A stretch of DNA of 64,000 nucleotides from Pseudomonadota bacterium. GTDB taxonomy: Bacteria; Pseudomonadota; Gammaproteobacteria; Burkholderiales; Rhodocyclaceae. The stretch covers positions 62,001 through 126,000 of the forward strand of contig JAKOTN010000159.1 in assembly GCA_029776255.1 (NCBI GenBank). The letters run 5' to 3'. The translations under genes and the position numbers were made by a program. The notes under the pieces were generated by a model. That model had not been told where the DNA came from and ran no database searches. It saw only the letters and a program-made list of their open reading frames with translations. Within the stretch, counting starts at the first letter, position 1. Each line of letters starts with the position of its first letter. Below are positions 18,682 through 27,641 of the stretch, one piece after another.

Positions 18682-19004
18682 GATCGATAGCCCGGATCGG
18701 CAACAAATGAATCGACTGCGGGAAATGGCCGTTCGGTTCTTGCGATTTCCGTTCGGCGCCATACAAGAAGCGCGCGATTCGGACGGATCGAATCGGTGGC
18801 GCCGCGAACAACGATGACTAGAGTCATAAAACCATCTTCCCTCGAAAATGGACCAGCGGTTGTTGAAAGTTGGCGCGATCAGGCGTGGTCGCGATCAGGT
18901 GCGCGGTGTCGTCGCGCAGTGTAGTCGATTTGCCACCGCCGCCGCGCCAGCGGCCGAATAGCGCGACAATTGATTCTTTCGTACCCGCCTGGAGTTTTGC
19001 TCGC
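18682..19004. other. Divergent intergenic region between the AEC transporter gene and rluA
   Basis: About 320 bases without a convincing gene. It must hold the promoters of the two divergent genes, but I could not pick a clear -35/-10 pair. The rluA frame is open through much of it, without codon-use or ribosome-site support. Confidence 0.5.
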
Positions 19005-19688
19005 ATGTCGGCGAACACCTCTTCACTCCTTCACTCGCTAGATTACATCGCGCCGCCCGACAACGGACTCGATGTCGTTTACGCCGATGCAACGCTACTG
19101 GTAGTCAACAAACCGGCCGGTCTGCTCACCGTTCCAGGGCGTGGCGAAGGCAAGCAGGATTGCCTGTCGCGGCGGGTGCGGACCGCGTTTCCGACGGCCT
19201 TGGTTGTCCATCGCCTCGATATGTCGACCTCCGGTTTGCTGATCATGGCGTTGGGTCGGACCGTGCAAAGCCTGCTGAGCCGACTGTTCGCCAAGCGTCA
19301 GGTCGAAAAACGTTATCTGGCGGTAGTTGCCGGCCGACCGCCGGCCGAAGGCCGTATCGATCTGCCAGTGGGCGCCGACTGGCCCAACCGGCCACGCCAG
19401 AAAATCGATCTGACGGAGGGAAAAGCGGCGGGCACGCGCTACCGGCTGCTCAGTCACGATCCGGCGGCCGATACGTCGCGTCTGGCGCTGTGGCCCGAAA
19501 CCGGACGTACTCACCAGTTGCGAGTGCACCTGCTCGCCATCGGACACCCGATCATTGGCGACACGCTCTACGCCGAACCGTCCGTGGCGACGGGGGCCGC
19601 ACGACTGATGTTGCACGCCGACCAGTTGCGCCTGCCACACCCCGGTCACGGCGAAAGCGTGCTTTTTTCCTACCCGGCACCTTTTTAA
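19005..19688 (+). CDS. rluA: RluA-family rRNA/tRNA pseudouridine synthase
   Basis: From ATG 19005 (GGAG ten bases upstream) the protein has 227 residues. It shows VVNKPAGLLTVPGR, the catalytic aspartate in VHRLDMSTSGLLIMA, KRYLAVVAG, and the C-terminal ETGRTHQLRVHLLAIGHPIIGD motif. It lacks an S4 domain, as expected for RluA rather than RluC/D. RluA modifies 23S U746 and tRNA U32. Confidence 0.88.
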   Translation: MSANTSSLLHSLDYIAPPDNGLDVVYADATLLVVNKPAGLLTVPGRGEGKQDCLSRRVRTAFPTALVVHRLDMSTSGLLIMALGRTVQSLLSRLFAKRQVEKRYLAVVAGRPPAEGRIDLPVGADWPNRPRQKIDLTEGKAAGTRYRLLSHDPAADTSRLALWPETGRTHQLRVHLLAIGHPIIGDTLYAEPSVATGAARLMLHADQLRLPHPGHGESVLFSYPAPF

Positions 19689-19752
19689 TCAATTGTTTAG
19701 AAAATTGCTCAAAAAACGAACGATGACTCCGTTTCGTCGAAAAAGCTTCTGA

Positions 19753-19775
19753 CGATTTCCTGACGACAGAAATCG
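19753..19775. promoter_or_regulatory. Inverted repeat in the nnrS promoter region
   Basis: CGATTTC (19753-19759), a nine-base spacer and GAAATCG (19769-19775) lie just upstream of a TATACT -10-like hexamer at 19786-19791. This position fits an operator for nnrS. It does not match the FNR/DNR or NsrR consensus I know. Confidence 0.4.
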
Positions 19776-19858
19776 ACCGAGCGGCTATACTTCTCCGCTT
19801 TTCGTATCCGTCTTGCACGCATGATGTTCCACGCATCCCTTTTCGAGATGCCGCCGAC

Positions 19859-21019
19859 GTGAGCTTTTCGGAACGCCCCCTTTGGCAGGTTGGCTTCAGA
19901 CCCTTCTTCGCCTTGGCCTGCCTCGCCGGCGCCCTGTTGCCGGTGCTTTGGGCACTAATGTTTTTTGGCGGGCGGATGCCCCCGCCCGGATCGCTTTCCT
20001 CGACGCAATGGCATGCTCACGAAATGTTTTTCGGTTTCGGCTGGGCCGTTCTCGGCGGCTTTCTGCTGACCTCCACCAAAAACTGGGTGAAGATTCGCGG
20101 CTACCACGGGACGGCGTTAATGGTTCTGTCCGGCGCCTGGCTGGTGGAGCGCGTCGGGATGTGGTTCGCCAACGTTCTGCCGGGCACATTATTCCGCCTC
20201 TCCAACACGCTTTTTCTCGCGATGATCGTCGGGATGTTGCTGTGGTCGCTGATTCGTTACCACCGTAACGATGCGTTCAGGGACAATTATTTTTTCCTGA
20301 TCATCCTGCCGCTATTCCTGATCGCCAAGAACCTGTTGCTCGGTGCCGATCATTTTCAAGTCGGCGTCGGCATTACCTTGGGACTCTTTCGCGTGGCTTT
20401 TCTGGTAATGCTCGAAAGAACCCTCAGCCAGTTCATGAAAAACGCCCTGCAAATCGATCTGCCGCGCAACCCATGGCTCGACGGCGCGATCAAGCTGCTC
20501 GCCTTGCTGCTCGTGGCCGTCGATCTGCTGCCGCAAGCGCTGGCGCCTTGGTCATCGCTACTGTTGGCACTCCTGCTGAGCCTCCGCTTCGCGATCTGGA
20601 AACCGCTCCAGGCCTTGCGCCGGATCGATATCGGCATCATGTATCTCGGTTATCTGGCGATCGTTGCCCAATTGGTGCTGGATTTCGTTGAACGCGTCGG
20701 TCATGCGGCCTGGCTGGGAACGTTGCCGATACATGTGTTTACCTTCGGCGCGATGGGCTTGATCGTCCCGGCGATGTTCATCCGCATCGTCAAAGGCCAT
20801 ACCGGCAGAAAAGTGGCATTTGACACGGTCGACAAACGGGTGCTGTGGATAATGATCGCCGGCCTGACGATCCGCACGCTCCTGCCGCAATTCGCCCCGG
20901 CGGCGTATCCGTACTGGATTGCGCTCGCGGCCATGTGCTGGTTGCTGTGTTTCACCATTCTGGCCTGGCGTTACATTCCTTATCTATTGCAAGCGCGGGT
21001 CGATGGCCGGGTCCATTAA
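19859..21019 (+). CDS. nnrS: NnrS family haem-copper membrane protein
   Basis: The 386-residue polytopic protein starts at a GTG (SFSERPLWQVGFRPFFALAC). It carries the family motifs QWHAHEMFFGFGWAVLGGF and about 12 transmembrane helices, with conserved histidines in WHAHEM and in IHVFTFGAMG. NnrS is linked to nitric-oxide tolerance and denitrification in other proteobacteria. No other denitrification gene lies nearby. The gene has its own promoter region with an inverted repeat. Confidence 0.88.
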   Translation: MSFSERPLWQVGFRPFFALACLAGALLPVLWALMFFGGRMPPPGSLSSTQWHAHEMFFGFGWAVLGGFLLTSTKNWVKIRGYHGTALMVLSGAWLVERVGMWFANVLPGTLFRLSNTLFLAMIVGMLLWSLIRYHRNDAFRDNYFFLIILPLFLIAKNLLLGADHFQVGVGITLGLFRVAFLVMLERTLSQFMKNALQIDLPRNPWLDGAIKLLALLLVAVDLLPQALAPWSSLLLALLLSLRFAIWKPLQALRRIDIGIMYLGYLAIVAQLVLDFVERVGHAAWLGTLPIHVFTFGAMGLIVPAMFIRIVKGHTGRKVAFDTVDKRVLWIMIAGLTIRTLLPQFAPAAYPYWIALAAMCWLLCFTILAWRYIPYLLQARVDGRVH

Positions 21020-21168
21020 GCCGCGCGCAAGAACGCGAGGCGATGGTCGGTCTTGTCCCGGACCGCCTGGCGGGGGGCGTTCGCTGTTCGCCGATTCAAA
21101 CCCGTTGCAGTCGCCATCGACGCTTCCGCGCGCAACGGGTCGCAACATGCTTACCACGAGGAGAAACG

Positions 21169-23418
21169 ATGAACAAACAGATAGTCGTTTGTATGGATGG
21201 CACCTGGAACGACCCCATCGAGCAGACCAATGTATACCGATTGTTCGAGATGCTTCCCGGCGAGGAACAACAGGTTGAAGAAAAAGGACCGATCCGTTCG
21301 CATCTCGTCAAAAACGACGAGCACCTTGCCGCTTTCTATCTCGAAAGTGTCGGCAACGGCGGCCGGACACAGGGACTCCTCGGCGGCACGCAAGGCATCG
21401 GCTTGCACGATTGCATGATCGACGCCTATGTGTTGATTTCACAGGTCTATCAAAGCGGCGACAAAATCTGGTTGTTCGGCTTCTCGCGTGGTGCCTGGGC
21501 GGCTCGCAGCCTGGGCGCGTTCATTGCCCGTTCCGGCCTGATCCCGGCGGCCGACGCCAACGAGGACGGTGCGGCCGATCTGGCGGAAAAAATCTGGCTC
21601 GACTACAAGGAAGACCGGGGGAAAAAACGCGGTGGCCGCTTCTGGAAACACCACGACGAAAAACCGATCCGCATGATTGGCGTCTGGGACACGGTCGGCG
21701 AACTGGGGGTGCCCCAATTCAACGGCTTGCGCCTGGTTGACCGCGACGAACTTCGCTATCTGAAATTCGCCGATCGCGAACTCAACCCGCGCGTCGAGCA
21801 CGGTCGCCAGGCGCTGGCCATCGATGAAGAGCGTGCCGACTTCACGCCAACGCCGTGGGTCGAACGCGACGGGGTCAAACAAGTCTGGTTCGCGGGCGCG
21901 CACGCCGATGTCGGTGGCGGCTACGAGGACCACGGTCTCTCCGATATCGCCCTTGAATGGATGATGCGGGAAGTAAACGACCTCGACGCCGGTCTCCAGC
22001 TTTCGCCCGACCGGCTCAGTCAACCTCTGGCGCCGGATTGTTTGCAGGATCGGCACGACGAAACCCGCGGCCCGATCTGGCGATCGCGTCCAAGCGAAGA
22101 ACGCAAGATCCCCGACGACGCGGAATTGGACGCCAGCGTTTTGCAACGTCTGCGCGAACGTGCCGATTATCGCCCGAAGGCGCTCGAGGATGTGACGGCC
22201 TGTGCCGGTTATTATCTGGACGACGAGCCGCCGCCCGAAGAACAATTGGCGCATGAGCGCGAGTCCCTCTCTTTCCGCAAGCTGCCGGTTGACGGCTCGA
22301 CCCGGTTCCCTGTCTACGCCCACAAATGGTGGAACGCCTCGGGGGTTGAAGTCGAGGTCGGCGAACGCTATCGCATCGAGGCCACCGGCGTCTGGAGCGA
22401 CCAGGGCACGCCGGCGGGTCCCGACGGATATCAGTCGAAAAAATGGTTTCTTCATTTGGCGGAAGGCAGTCGCCGCATGGAAGATCGCCCCTGGTTTTCC
22501 CTAGTGGCCGCCATTCACCCGCTTCCCGACCTTGAGGCCAACAATCCCGATTCGGAAAACATGCTGGCCGGGCTGATCGAAAGCGCGATCAACGGGGTTG
22601 CGCGCATCGACGACGAAAGCAACCTGATTCCCACGCCGAATGGCTGCGAAATCGAGATCATCGAGCCGGGTTTCCTGTATTTTTTCGCTAACGACTCGTC
22701 GTTCGCTTACGGCAACAACAGCGGCTTCCTGATGGTCGAAGTCACCCGCCTTCCGTGGTCGTCCGAGGTCGACCAGAAACAGTTGCCCACCTCGCCGGCG
22801 GTGCCTGGCAGTCTGGATGTCAATCTTTACCATGCCCCGGGCACCTGCTCGCTGGCAGCGCATATTGCCCTGCGCGAAGCCGGGCTGGACTTCGACCTCA
22901 TTCGCGTAGACATTCGACAGCGCACATTGGCCGACGGTAGCGATTTCAACAAGGTCAATCCGAAGGGCTATGTGCCGGTTCTTGAACTCGACAACGGTGT
23001 CCTCCTCACCGAAGTACCGGCTATCGTGCAGTACATCGCCGACCGCATTCCCGAGAGCGGCCTGGCACCGCGCCCGTACACGCTGGAGCGCTACCAGTTG
23101 CAGGAGTGGTTGGGTTTCATCAGTTCCGAACTCCACAAAGCCTTCTCCCCGCTGTTCAAACCGGAGACGCCCGACAGCTTCAAGCAGGGTGTCAAGAACA
23201 CGCTCGCCAGTCGTTTGAGCTATGTCGCCAGCCACCTGAACGGCCAGGATTACCTGCTGGGTGAGCATTTCACGGTCGCCGACGGTTATCTGTTCACCGT
23301 CCTCGGCTGGGGCAAGATAGTGGGGATCGACATTGGTCAATGGCCGGCCCTGCTCGATTTCCAGGAGCGTGTCGGCCAGCGGCAAAGCGTGCGCGATGCG
23401 CTGGAGGCCGAAGACTGA
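21169..23418 (+). CDS. Three-domain fusion: DUF2235 hydrolase, PA-IL lectin-like module, beta-class glutathione S-transferase
   Basis: The 749-residue protein starts at ATG 21169 after GAGGAGA. Residues 1 to about 330 are a DUF2235 alpha/beta hydrolase (VVCMDGTWND; nucleophile Ser106 in GFSRGAW; HADVGGGY at 245-252), the fold of Tle-type phospholipase effectors. Residues about 375-540 resemble the PA-IL (LecA) galactophilic lectin: W387-W388, GERYRIEATGVW, then a calcium-loop-like NDSSFAYGNNSG with Asp509, Asn516 and Asn517. Residues 550-749 are a complete beta-class GST (NLYHAPGTCSLAAHIALREA) with Cys560 and His656 at positions equivalent to catalytic Cys10 and His106. No internal start with a ribosome site separates the GST. 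There is no signal peptide. Confidence 0.85.
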   Translation: MNKQIVVCMDGTWNDPIEQTNVYRLFEMLPGEEQQVEEKGPIRSHLVKNDEHLAAFYLESVGNGGRTQGLLGGTQGIGLHDCMIDAYVLISQVYQSGDKIWLFGFSRGAWAARSLGAFIARSGLIPAADANEDGAADLAEKIWLDYKEDRGKKRGGRFWKHHDEKPIRMIGVWDTVGELGVPQFNGLRLVDRDELRYLKFADRELNPRVEHGRQALAIDEERADFTPTPWVERDGVKQVWFAGAHADVGGGYEDHGLSDIALEWMMREVNDLDAGLQLSPDRLSQPLAPDCLQDRHDETRGPIWRSRPSEERKIPDDAELDASVLQRLRERADYRPKALEDVTACAGYYLDDEPPPEEQLAHERESLSFRKLPVDGSTRFPVYAHKWWNASGVEVEVGERYRIEATGVWSDQGTPAGPDGYQSKKWFLHLAEGSRRMEDRPWFSLVAAIHPLPDLEANNPDSENMLAGLIESAINGVARIDDESNLIPTPNGCEIEIIEPGFLYFFANDSSFAYGNNSGFLMVEVTRLPWSSEVDQKQLPTSPAVPGSLDVNLYHAPGTCSLAAHIALREAGLDFDLIRVDIRQRTLADGSDFNKVNPKGYVPVLELDNGVLLTEVPAIVQYIADRIPESGLAPRPYTLERYQLQEWLGFISSELHKAFSPLFKPETPDSFKQGVKNTLASRLSYVASHLNGQDYLLGEHFTVADGYLFTVLGWGKIVGIDIGQWPALLDFQERVGQRQSVRDALEAED

Positions 23419-23503
23419 CCTCTGCCAGATCGCTTGCGAGCGGGTCCCCAAAACCCGCTCGCCGTGCTGACGTCGCCAGCCAATCCGGCGATAATTCAGG
23501 ACC

Positions 23504-24403
23504 ATGTCGCCGAGCCTGCCGATTCGTTACGTCGAACCCGTTTTCCGCCCGCCAAGCGAAGCGGCGTCGCTGATCCTGCCGGTCACCGACGGTTGCTCGT
23601 GGAATCGCTGCACCTTCTGCGAAATGTATACCGCACCGCAAAAGCGGTTTCGGGCACGCGACGAGGCCGAAGTCTTCGAGAGTCTCCAGCGAACCGGCGA
23701 ACGCTTCGGCCCCCACATTCGGCGCGTCTTCCTAGCCGACGGCGACGCGCTGGTCCTGCCAACACGCCGCTTGCTGGCCATCCTGGACGCCATACGCCGG
23801 CATCTGCCGGCGGTGCGCCGCGTATCGAGCTACTGCCTGCCTCGAAATCTGCGCCGTAAGTCGATAGACGACTTGCGCGCGCTGGCCGCCGCCGGCCTGT
23901 CGATGGCCTATGTCGGTGCCGAGTCGGGAGACGACGAGGTGCTGGCGCGGGTTCAGAAAGGCGAAACCCATTCCTCGACGCTTGAAGTGCTGGAAAAGCT
24001 CGGCGCGGCCGGAATTCGCCGCTCGGTGATGATTCTCAACGGGCTTGGCGGTACGGCGCTGTCGGTGCGACACGCCGACAACTCGGCGCGCCTGCTCAAT
24101 GCGGCGCAGCCGGAATATCTGGCGACACTGGTGGTCAGTTTCCCACTTGGCGATGAACGTCTGCGTAGCGCATTCCCCGACTGGCGTCCTTTGAGTCAGC
24201 AGGCGTTGTTCGTCGAAATGGCGCGTTTTCTCGACAAACTGGAATTGCGGCGAACGATCTTCCGTAGCGATCATGCCTCGAACTGGCTGGTGCTCAAGGG
24301 CACATTGGGTGCGGACAAGGAAAAATTGCTCCAGCAAGTGCGGCAGGCGATTGCCGAACCGGATAGCGCGCCGCTGCGGCCGGCCTGGGCGAGAGGACTC
24401 TGA
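23504..24403 (+). CDS. Radical SAM protein
   Basis: The 299-residue protein has the [4Fe-4S]/SAM site DGCSWNRCTFCEMY (a CxxxxCxxC variant of the usual CxxxCxxC) near residue 30, followed by FLADGDALVLP and YVGAESGDDEVLARVQKGE, which fit the Elp3/MiaB-like TIM-barrel core. No methylthiotransferase or tRNA-binding domain is visible, so the reaction is unknown. Its stop codon directly abuts the ATG of the sirtuin gene, which suggests cotranscription. Confidence 0.82.
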   Translation: MSPSLPIRYVEPVFRPPSEAASLILPVTDGCSWNRCTFCEMYTAPQKRFRARDEAEVFESLQRTGERFGPHIRRVFLADGDALVLPTRRLLAILDAIRRHLPAVRRVSSYCLPRNLRRKSIDDLRALAAAGLSMAYVGAESGDDEVLARVQKGETHSSTLEVLEKLGAAGIRRSVMILNGLGGTALSVRHADNSARLLNAAQPEYLATLVVSFPLGDERLRSAFPDWRPLSQQALFVEMARFLDKLELRRTIFRSDHASNWLVLKGTLGADKEKLLQQVRQAIAEPDSAPLRPAWARGL

Positions 24404-25225
24404 ATGAACAATTTGAACAATTCGTGCCAACGCGCCGCCGACCTGATCCGTCGGGCTGATGCGCTGTTGATTACCGCTGGCGCCGGGATGGGAATCGATT
24501 CCGGCTTGCCCGATTTTCGCGGCCCTCACGGCTTCTGGAATGTCTACCCGGCACTCGGACGCGCGCGTCTGGCTTTCGAACAAATCGCCAACCCAGCCGC
24601 CTTTGTGGACCGACCTCGACTGGCCTGGGGATTTTACGGGCATCGCCTGAATCTCTACCGGCGCACCGTGCCGCATGAAGGCTTCCAGATTCTGCGACGC
24701 TTGGGCGAAAACCTCCCGGAGGGTATCTTCGTATTCACCAGCAACGTCGATGGTCAATTTCAAAAGGCGGGTTTCGCCGACGAGCGAGTCGTCGAATGTC
24801 ACGGTTCGATCCACTACTTGCAGTGTCTCGACGCGTGCCACGGTGCCATCTGGCCGGCCGACGATTTTCAGCCGGCGATCGACGACACGCGGTGCCAGCT
24901 CACCTCCGACTTCCCGCGTTGCCCGCATTGCCAGGGGATCGCCCGGCCGAATATCCTGATGTTTGGCGACTGGGGCTGGCTTGGCGAGCGCAGCAACGCC
25001 CAGGAAGGTCGCCTGCACGCCTGGTTGCGGCGGGTAAAGCGACCGGCGATCATCGAAATCGGCGCCGGAACTCACATTCCCACTGTCCGCCAGTTGGGAG
25101 AGCGCCTTCACGGACCGTTGATCCGCATCAATCCAAGCGAAGCGCAACAACCGGACCCTCGGGGCGTATCGATCGCGGCCGGCGGTCTGGTGGCACTGCG
25201 CGCGATTGCCGCCGCTGTGGTATAA
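24404..25225 (+). CDS. SIR2-family NAD-dependent protein deacylase
   Basis: The 273-residue protein carries the sirtuin NAD site TAGAGMGIDSGLPDFRG, the ribose loop TSNVDGQFQKAGF, the catalytic histidine in VECHGSIHYLQC, and four zinc cysteines (CLDAC and CPHC). The C-terminal half has IEIGAGTHIPTVR and a second NAD contact region. It follows the radical SAM gene with no gap. It is not one of the fused antiphage SIR2 forms; it looks like a stand-alone deacylase. Confidence 0.88.
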   Translation: MNNLNNSCQRAADLIRRADALLITAGAGMGIDSGLPDFRGPHGFWNVYPALGRARLAFEQIANPAAFVDRPRLAWGFYGHRLNLYRRTVPHEGFQILRRLGENLPEGIFVFTSNVDGQFQKAGFADERVVECHGSIHYLQCLDACHGAIWPADDFQPAIDDTRCQLTSDFPRCPHCQGIARPNILMFGDWGWLGERSNAQEGRLHAWLRRVKRPAIIEIGAGTHIPTVRQLGERLHGPLIRINPSEAQQPDPRGVSIAAGGLVALRAIAAAVV

Positions 25226-25297
25226 AATGCGCCCCCGCGTCGAACGCACGCAAAATAAACGCAAAATCAAAGACGAAGAAATCAAGGAGGAATAGCG

Positions 25298-25873
25298 ATG
25301 TCCGGTCACGGTTTTCATGTCCATGGTCCGCACGATCACGAAGTCGAACATGTCGCTCACCATGGCGGCGACAATTTCACGTCCCGGGTCGCCGTCCTGA
25401 CGGCGGTGATCTCGACCATCGGCGCGATTTTCGGCTACATGGGTGGCCATTCGCAGAATGCCGCCCTGCTCTATAAAAACGAGGCGGCGATTCAGAAAAC
25501 CGCCGCCTCGAACCAATGGAATTACTATCAGGCCAAGAGCAACAAACAAAATCTCGCCGAATTGTCGATCACCCTGACCAGCGGCGAAACGCGCGAAAAG
25601 TACGTACAGGAAGTCGATCGCTACAAAAAGGAAAAACAGGACATCAAGGCCGACGCCGAGAAACTGGAAGCGGTGGCCAAGGCGGCCGACAACAAGAGCG
25701 AACTCGAAATGCACGTCCATGAACGCTGGGCGTTGGCCACCACCCTGCTCCAGGTCGCGATCGCCTTGTCGGCGATTGCGCTGCTGACCCGCAAGCGCTG
25801 GATGTTGTTCGGCGTTTACGGCTCGACGGCTCTCGGCCTGGCGGCGGGCATCGCCGGTTATCTGCATCTCTAA
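25298..25873 (+). CDS. DUF4337 membrane protein
   Basis: The 191-residue protein starts after a near-perfect AAGGAGG. A His-rich N-terminus (HGFHVHGPHDHEVEHVAHHG) precedes a transmembrane helix (VLTAVISTIGAIFGYMGG), a Lys/Glu-rich coiled-coil region of about 90 residues, and two further helices (LLQVAIALSAIALL; WMLFGVYGSTALGLAAGI). This is the architecture of DUF4337, whose function is unknown. The His cluster could bind metal; that is inference. Confidence 0.8.
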   Translation: MSGHGFHVHGPHDHEVEHVAHHGGDNFTSRVAVLTAVISTIGAIFGYMGGHSQNAALLYKNEAAIQKTAASNQWNYYQAKSNKQNLAELSITLTSGETREKYVQEVDRYKKEKQDIKADAEKLEAVAKAADNKSELEMHVHERWALATTLLQVAIALSAIALLTRKRWMLFGVYGSTALGLAAGIAGYLHL

Positions 25874-25914
25874 TCGACAAAATCGACGACCACGCCACGC
25901 AACCAGGAGCCATC

Positions 25915-27411
25915 ATGCCCCGCCACGCGCATCGACCGACCGCAACCGGACTGCCGCGCCTGCGCGTGGTTTTTTTGACCTCGGCGCTGATCGCCGGATG
26001 CGCCAGTCAACCCGGCGGCGATCGCGTCATCCTGAGCCGCTGGACGCAACTCGGGCCGGAGGGCATTAGCTTGCGAGCCATCGTTGCCGGCGACGAGTGC
26101 CCACAAGCGACGGTCGATGGCGTGGTGTGGCCTTTGAAGGTGCGCGCCGCCGCGCACATCGGCGACGCCACCGCGAAGACCGGGTCGGCAACCACCAACC
26201 GGGCCTTCGCGCCTGATTTTCCAGTGACCTCTTGCGAGTTGAACGTACCCGCCGCGCCGCATCACGCCACTCTCGACGGGTGGACACTGCCCCTGCCGCT
26301 AGCGGACAGCAAACGGGTTGTCGTGCTTGGCGATACCGGCTGCCGGATCAAGGTCCCGGCCAACGGCGCCGGCGACCCTATCCAGAACTGCGCCGACGAG
26401 GCCGCATGGCCGTGGCGACGGATCGCCACGGCGGCCGCGCGCTTGCAGCCCGACTTGGTCATTCATCTCGGCGACTACCATTATCGCGAGTACTGTGACC
26501 ACCCGGCGCTTTGCGCGCCGCTCAAGGAAAAAAATGTGCGCATCGGCTACGGCTGGGACGGCTGGGATGCCGATTTCTTCTCTCCGGCCGAACCACTGCT
26601 TGCCGTCGCGCCGTGGATCGTGGTACGCGGCAACCATGAGAATTGCGACCGTGGTGGTGAAGGCTGGATGCGTTTCCTGTCGCCGGTGCCGTATCGCGCT
26701 TGCGACAACCAATTGATCAAAACCGCCAGCCGTTCGGTGCTGACCACCAACGCGACCAACCCCACCTACCGCGTCAATCTCGCCGGCTTGCCGACGCTGC
26801 TGGTCGCCGACAACGCCGGCCACGAGGATTACCGCGCGGTCGGCGGCTCACTGGATGAGGTGCTGATTTTCAAGCGCAACTTGAAAGCGCTGCTTGATCT
26901 TCCGAAAACGGAACACGCCTGGCTGCTGATTCATAAACCAATCTGGTACGATTTGCTCGACGCGCCGTCGCAACCGAACGCCCTGCAAATGGCGCTGGAC
27001 AATGCGTTGCCGACGAATGTCCAGTTTGTTTTCTCCGGTCACGAACACGCGTTCCAGACCCTCAATTTCGTTTCAACCGCCGACCCTTCGCGATATCCTG
27101 CCGGCCGGCCGGCGCAAGTCATCGTCGGCGCCAGCGGCACGCAGCTCGAAGCCTTTGATCCGCAATCGCCTTTTTACGAAGGTGAAAGCGGTCGCCATGG
27201 CAAGGAACGCGCGCGACCCGACAGCCAGCGGTTGTACGAAGGCGCGGCGGCCGACAGCGGTGTGCTCATCAACCGCTACAGCTTTCTGCTACTCGAGCGC
27301 ACTAGCGACGAGTGGCACGGTTCGCTACGCGATCCCGACGGCAAAATCATCGGCAATTGCCAACTGAACCGCTCCCACAAGCAAATCGCCTGCGACATTC
27401 CCGGACGTTGA
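25915..27411 (+). CDS. Lipoprotein calcineurin-like metallophosphoesterase
   Basis: The 498-residue protein has a signal sequence ending in the lipobox ALIAGC (Cys29), so it should be a membrane-anchored lipoprotein outside the cytoplasm. The phosphoesterase motifs are all present: VVLGDTGC, IHLGDYHY, VRGNHEN, LLIHKPIWYD and FSGHEHAF. The substrate is unknown; purple-acid-phosphatase-like enzymes share this order. It starts after AGGAG, 42 bases behind the DUF4337 gene, and could share its transcript. Confidence 0.83.
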   Translation: MPRHAHRPTATGLPRLRVVFLTSALIAGCASQPGGDRVILSRWTQLGPEGISLRAIVAGDECPQATVDGVVWPLKVRAAAHIGDATAKTGSATTNRAFAPDFPVTSCELNVPAAPHHATLDGWTLPLPLADSKRVVVLGDTGCRIKVPANGAGDPIQNCADEAAWPWRRIATAAARLQPDLVIHLGDYHYREYCDHPALCAPLKEKNVRIGYGWDGWDADFFSPAEPLLAVAPWIVVRGNHENCDRGGEGWMRFLSPVPYRACDNQLIKTASRSVLTTNATNPTYRVNLAGLPTLLVADNAGHEDYRAVGGSLDEVLIFKRNLKALLDLPKTEHAWLLIHKPIWYDLLDAPSQPNALQMALDNALPTNVQFVFSGHEHAFQTLNFVSTADPSRYPAGRPAQVIVGASGTQLEAFDPQSPFYEGESGRHGKERARPDSQRLYEGAAADSGVLINRYSFLLLERTSDEWHGSLRDPDGKIIGNCQLNRSHKQIACDIPGR

Positions 27412-27563
27412 GAGGAATTCACTCGCCGGCATAGGCTTCAGTCGGCGTTGGTTTCAGTCGGTATTGAGGGTAATTCAGGGTAAAAAAGTCAAATCGGCAC
27501 CGCCGGCGTGTTTTGTTGTATTTACATGGCCGCTACGCACGAAAGTATTTTCCAGAAAAGACA

Positions 27564-27593
27564 AAGCCCAGAAACCGGCGGGTTCCTGGGCTT
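27564..27593 (-). terminator. Terminator of the pit-DUF47 operon
   Basis: AAGCCCAG (27564-27571) and CTGGGCTT (27586-27593), with inner AACC/GGTT pairs, form a 12-pair hairpin with one mismatch. On the minus strand it is followed by TTTGTCTTTTC-like sequence. It lies 50 bases behind the DUF47 stop. Confidence 0.7.
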
Positions 27594-27641
27594 CTTGAAC
27601 GGGGCTGACTCGACGAAAAAGCGTCAGCCGAGTGCCGGTTA

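Noticed and set aside
19689-19740. Possible FNR/DNR box upstream of nnrS (CAATT and AATTG elements)
   Set aside because: The spacing and half-sites do not match TTGAT-N4-ATCAA; it looks like chance in an AT-rich stretch.
20845-21168. 108-codon N-terminal extension of the DUF2235 fusion protein
   Set aside because: It overlaps the end of nnrS, and a strong ribosome site stands before the Met at 21169, where the domain begins.
23732-25867. 711-codon minus-strand open frame
   Set aside because: Runs opposite the radical SAM, sirtuin and DUF4337 genes, all with clear motifs; the translated product has no domain.
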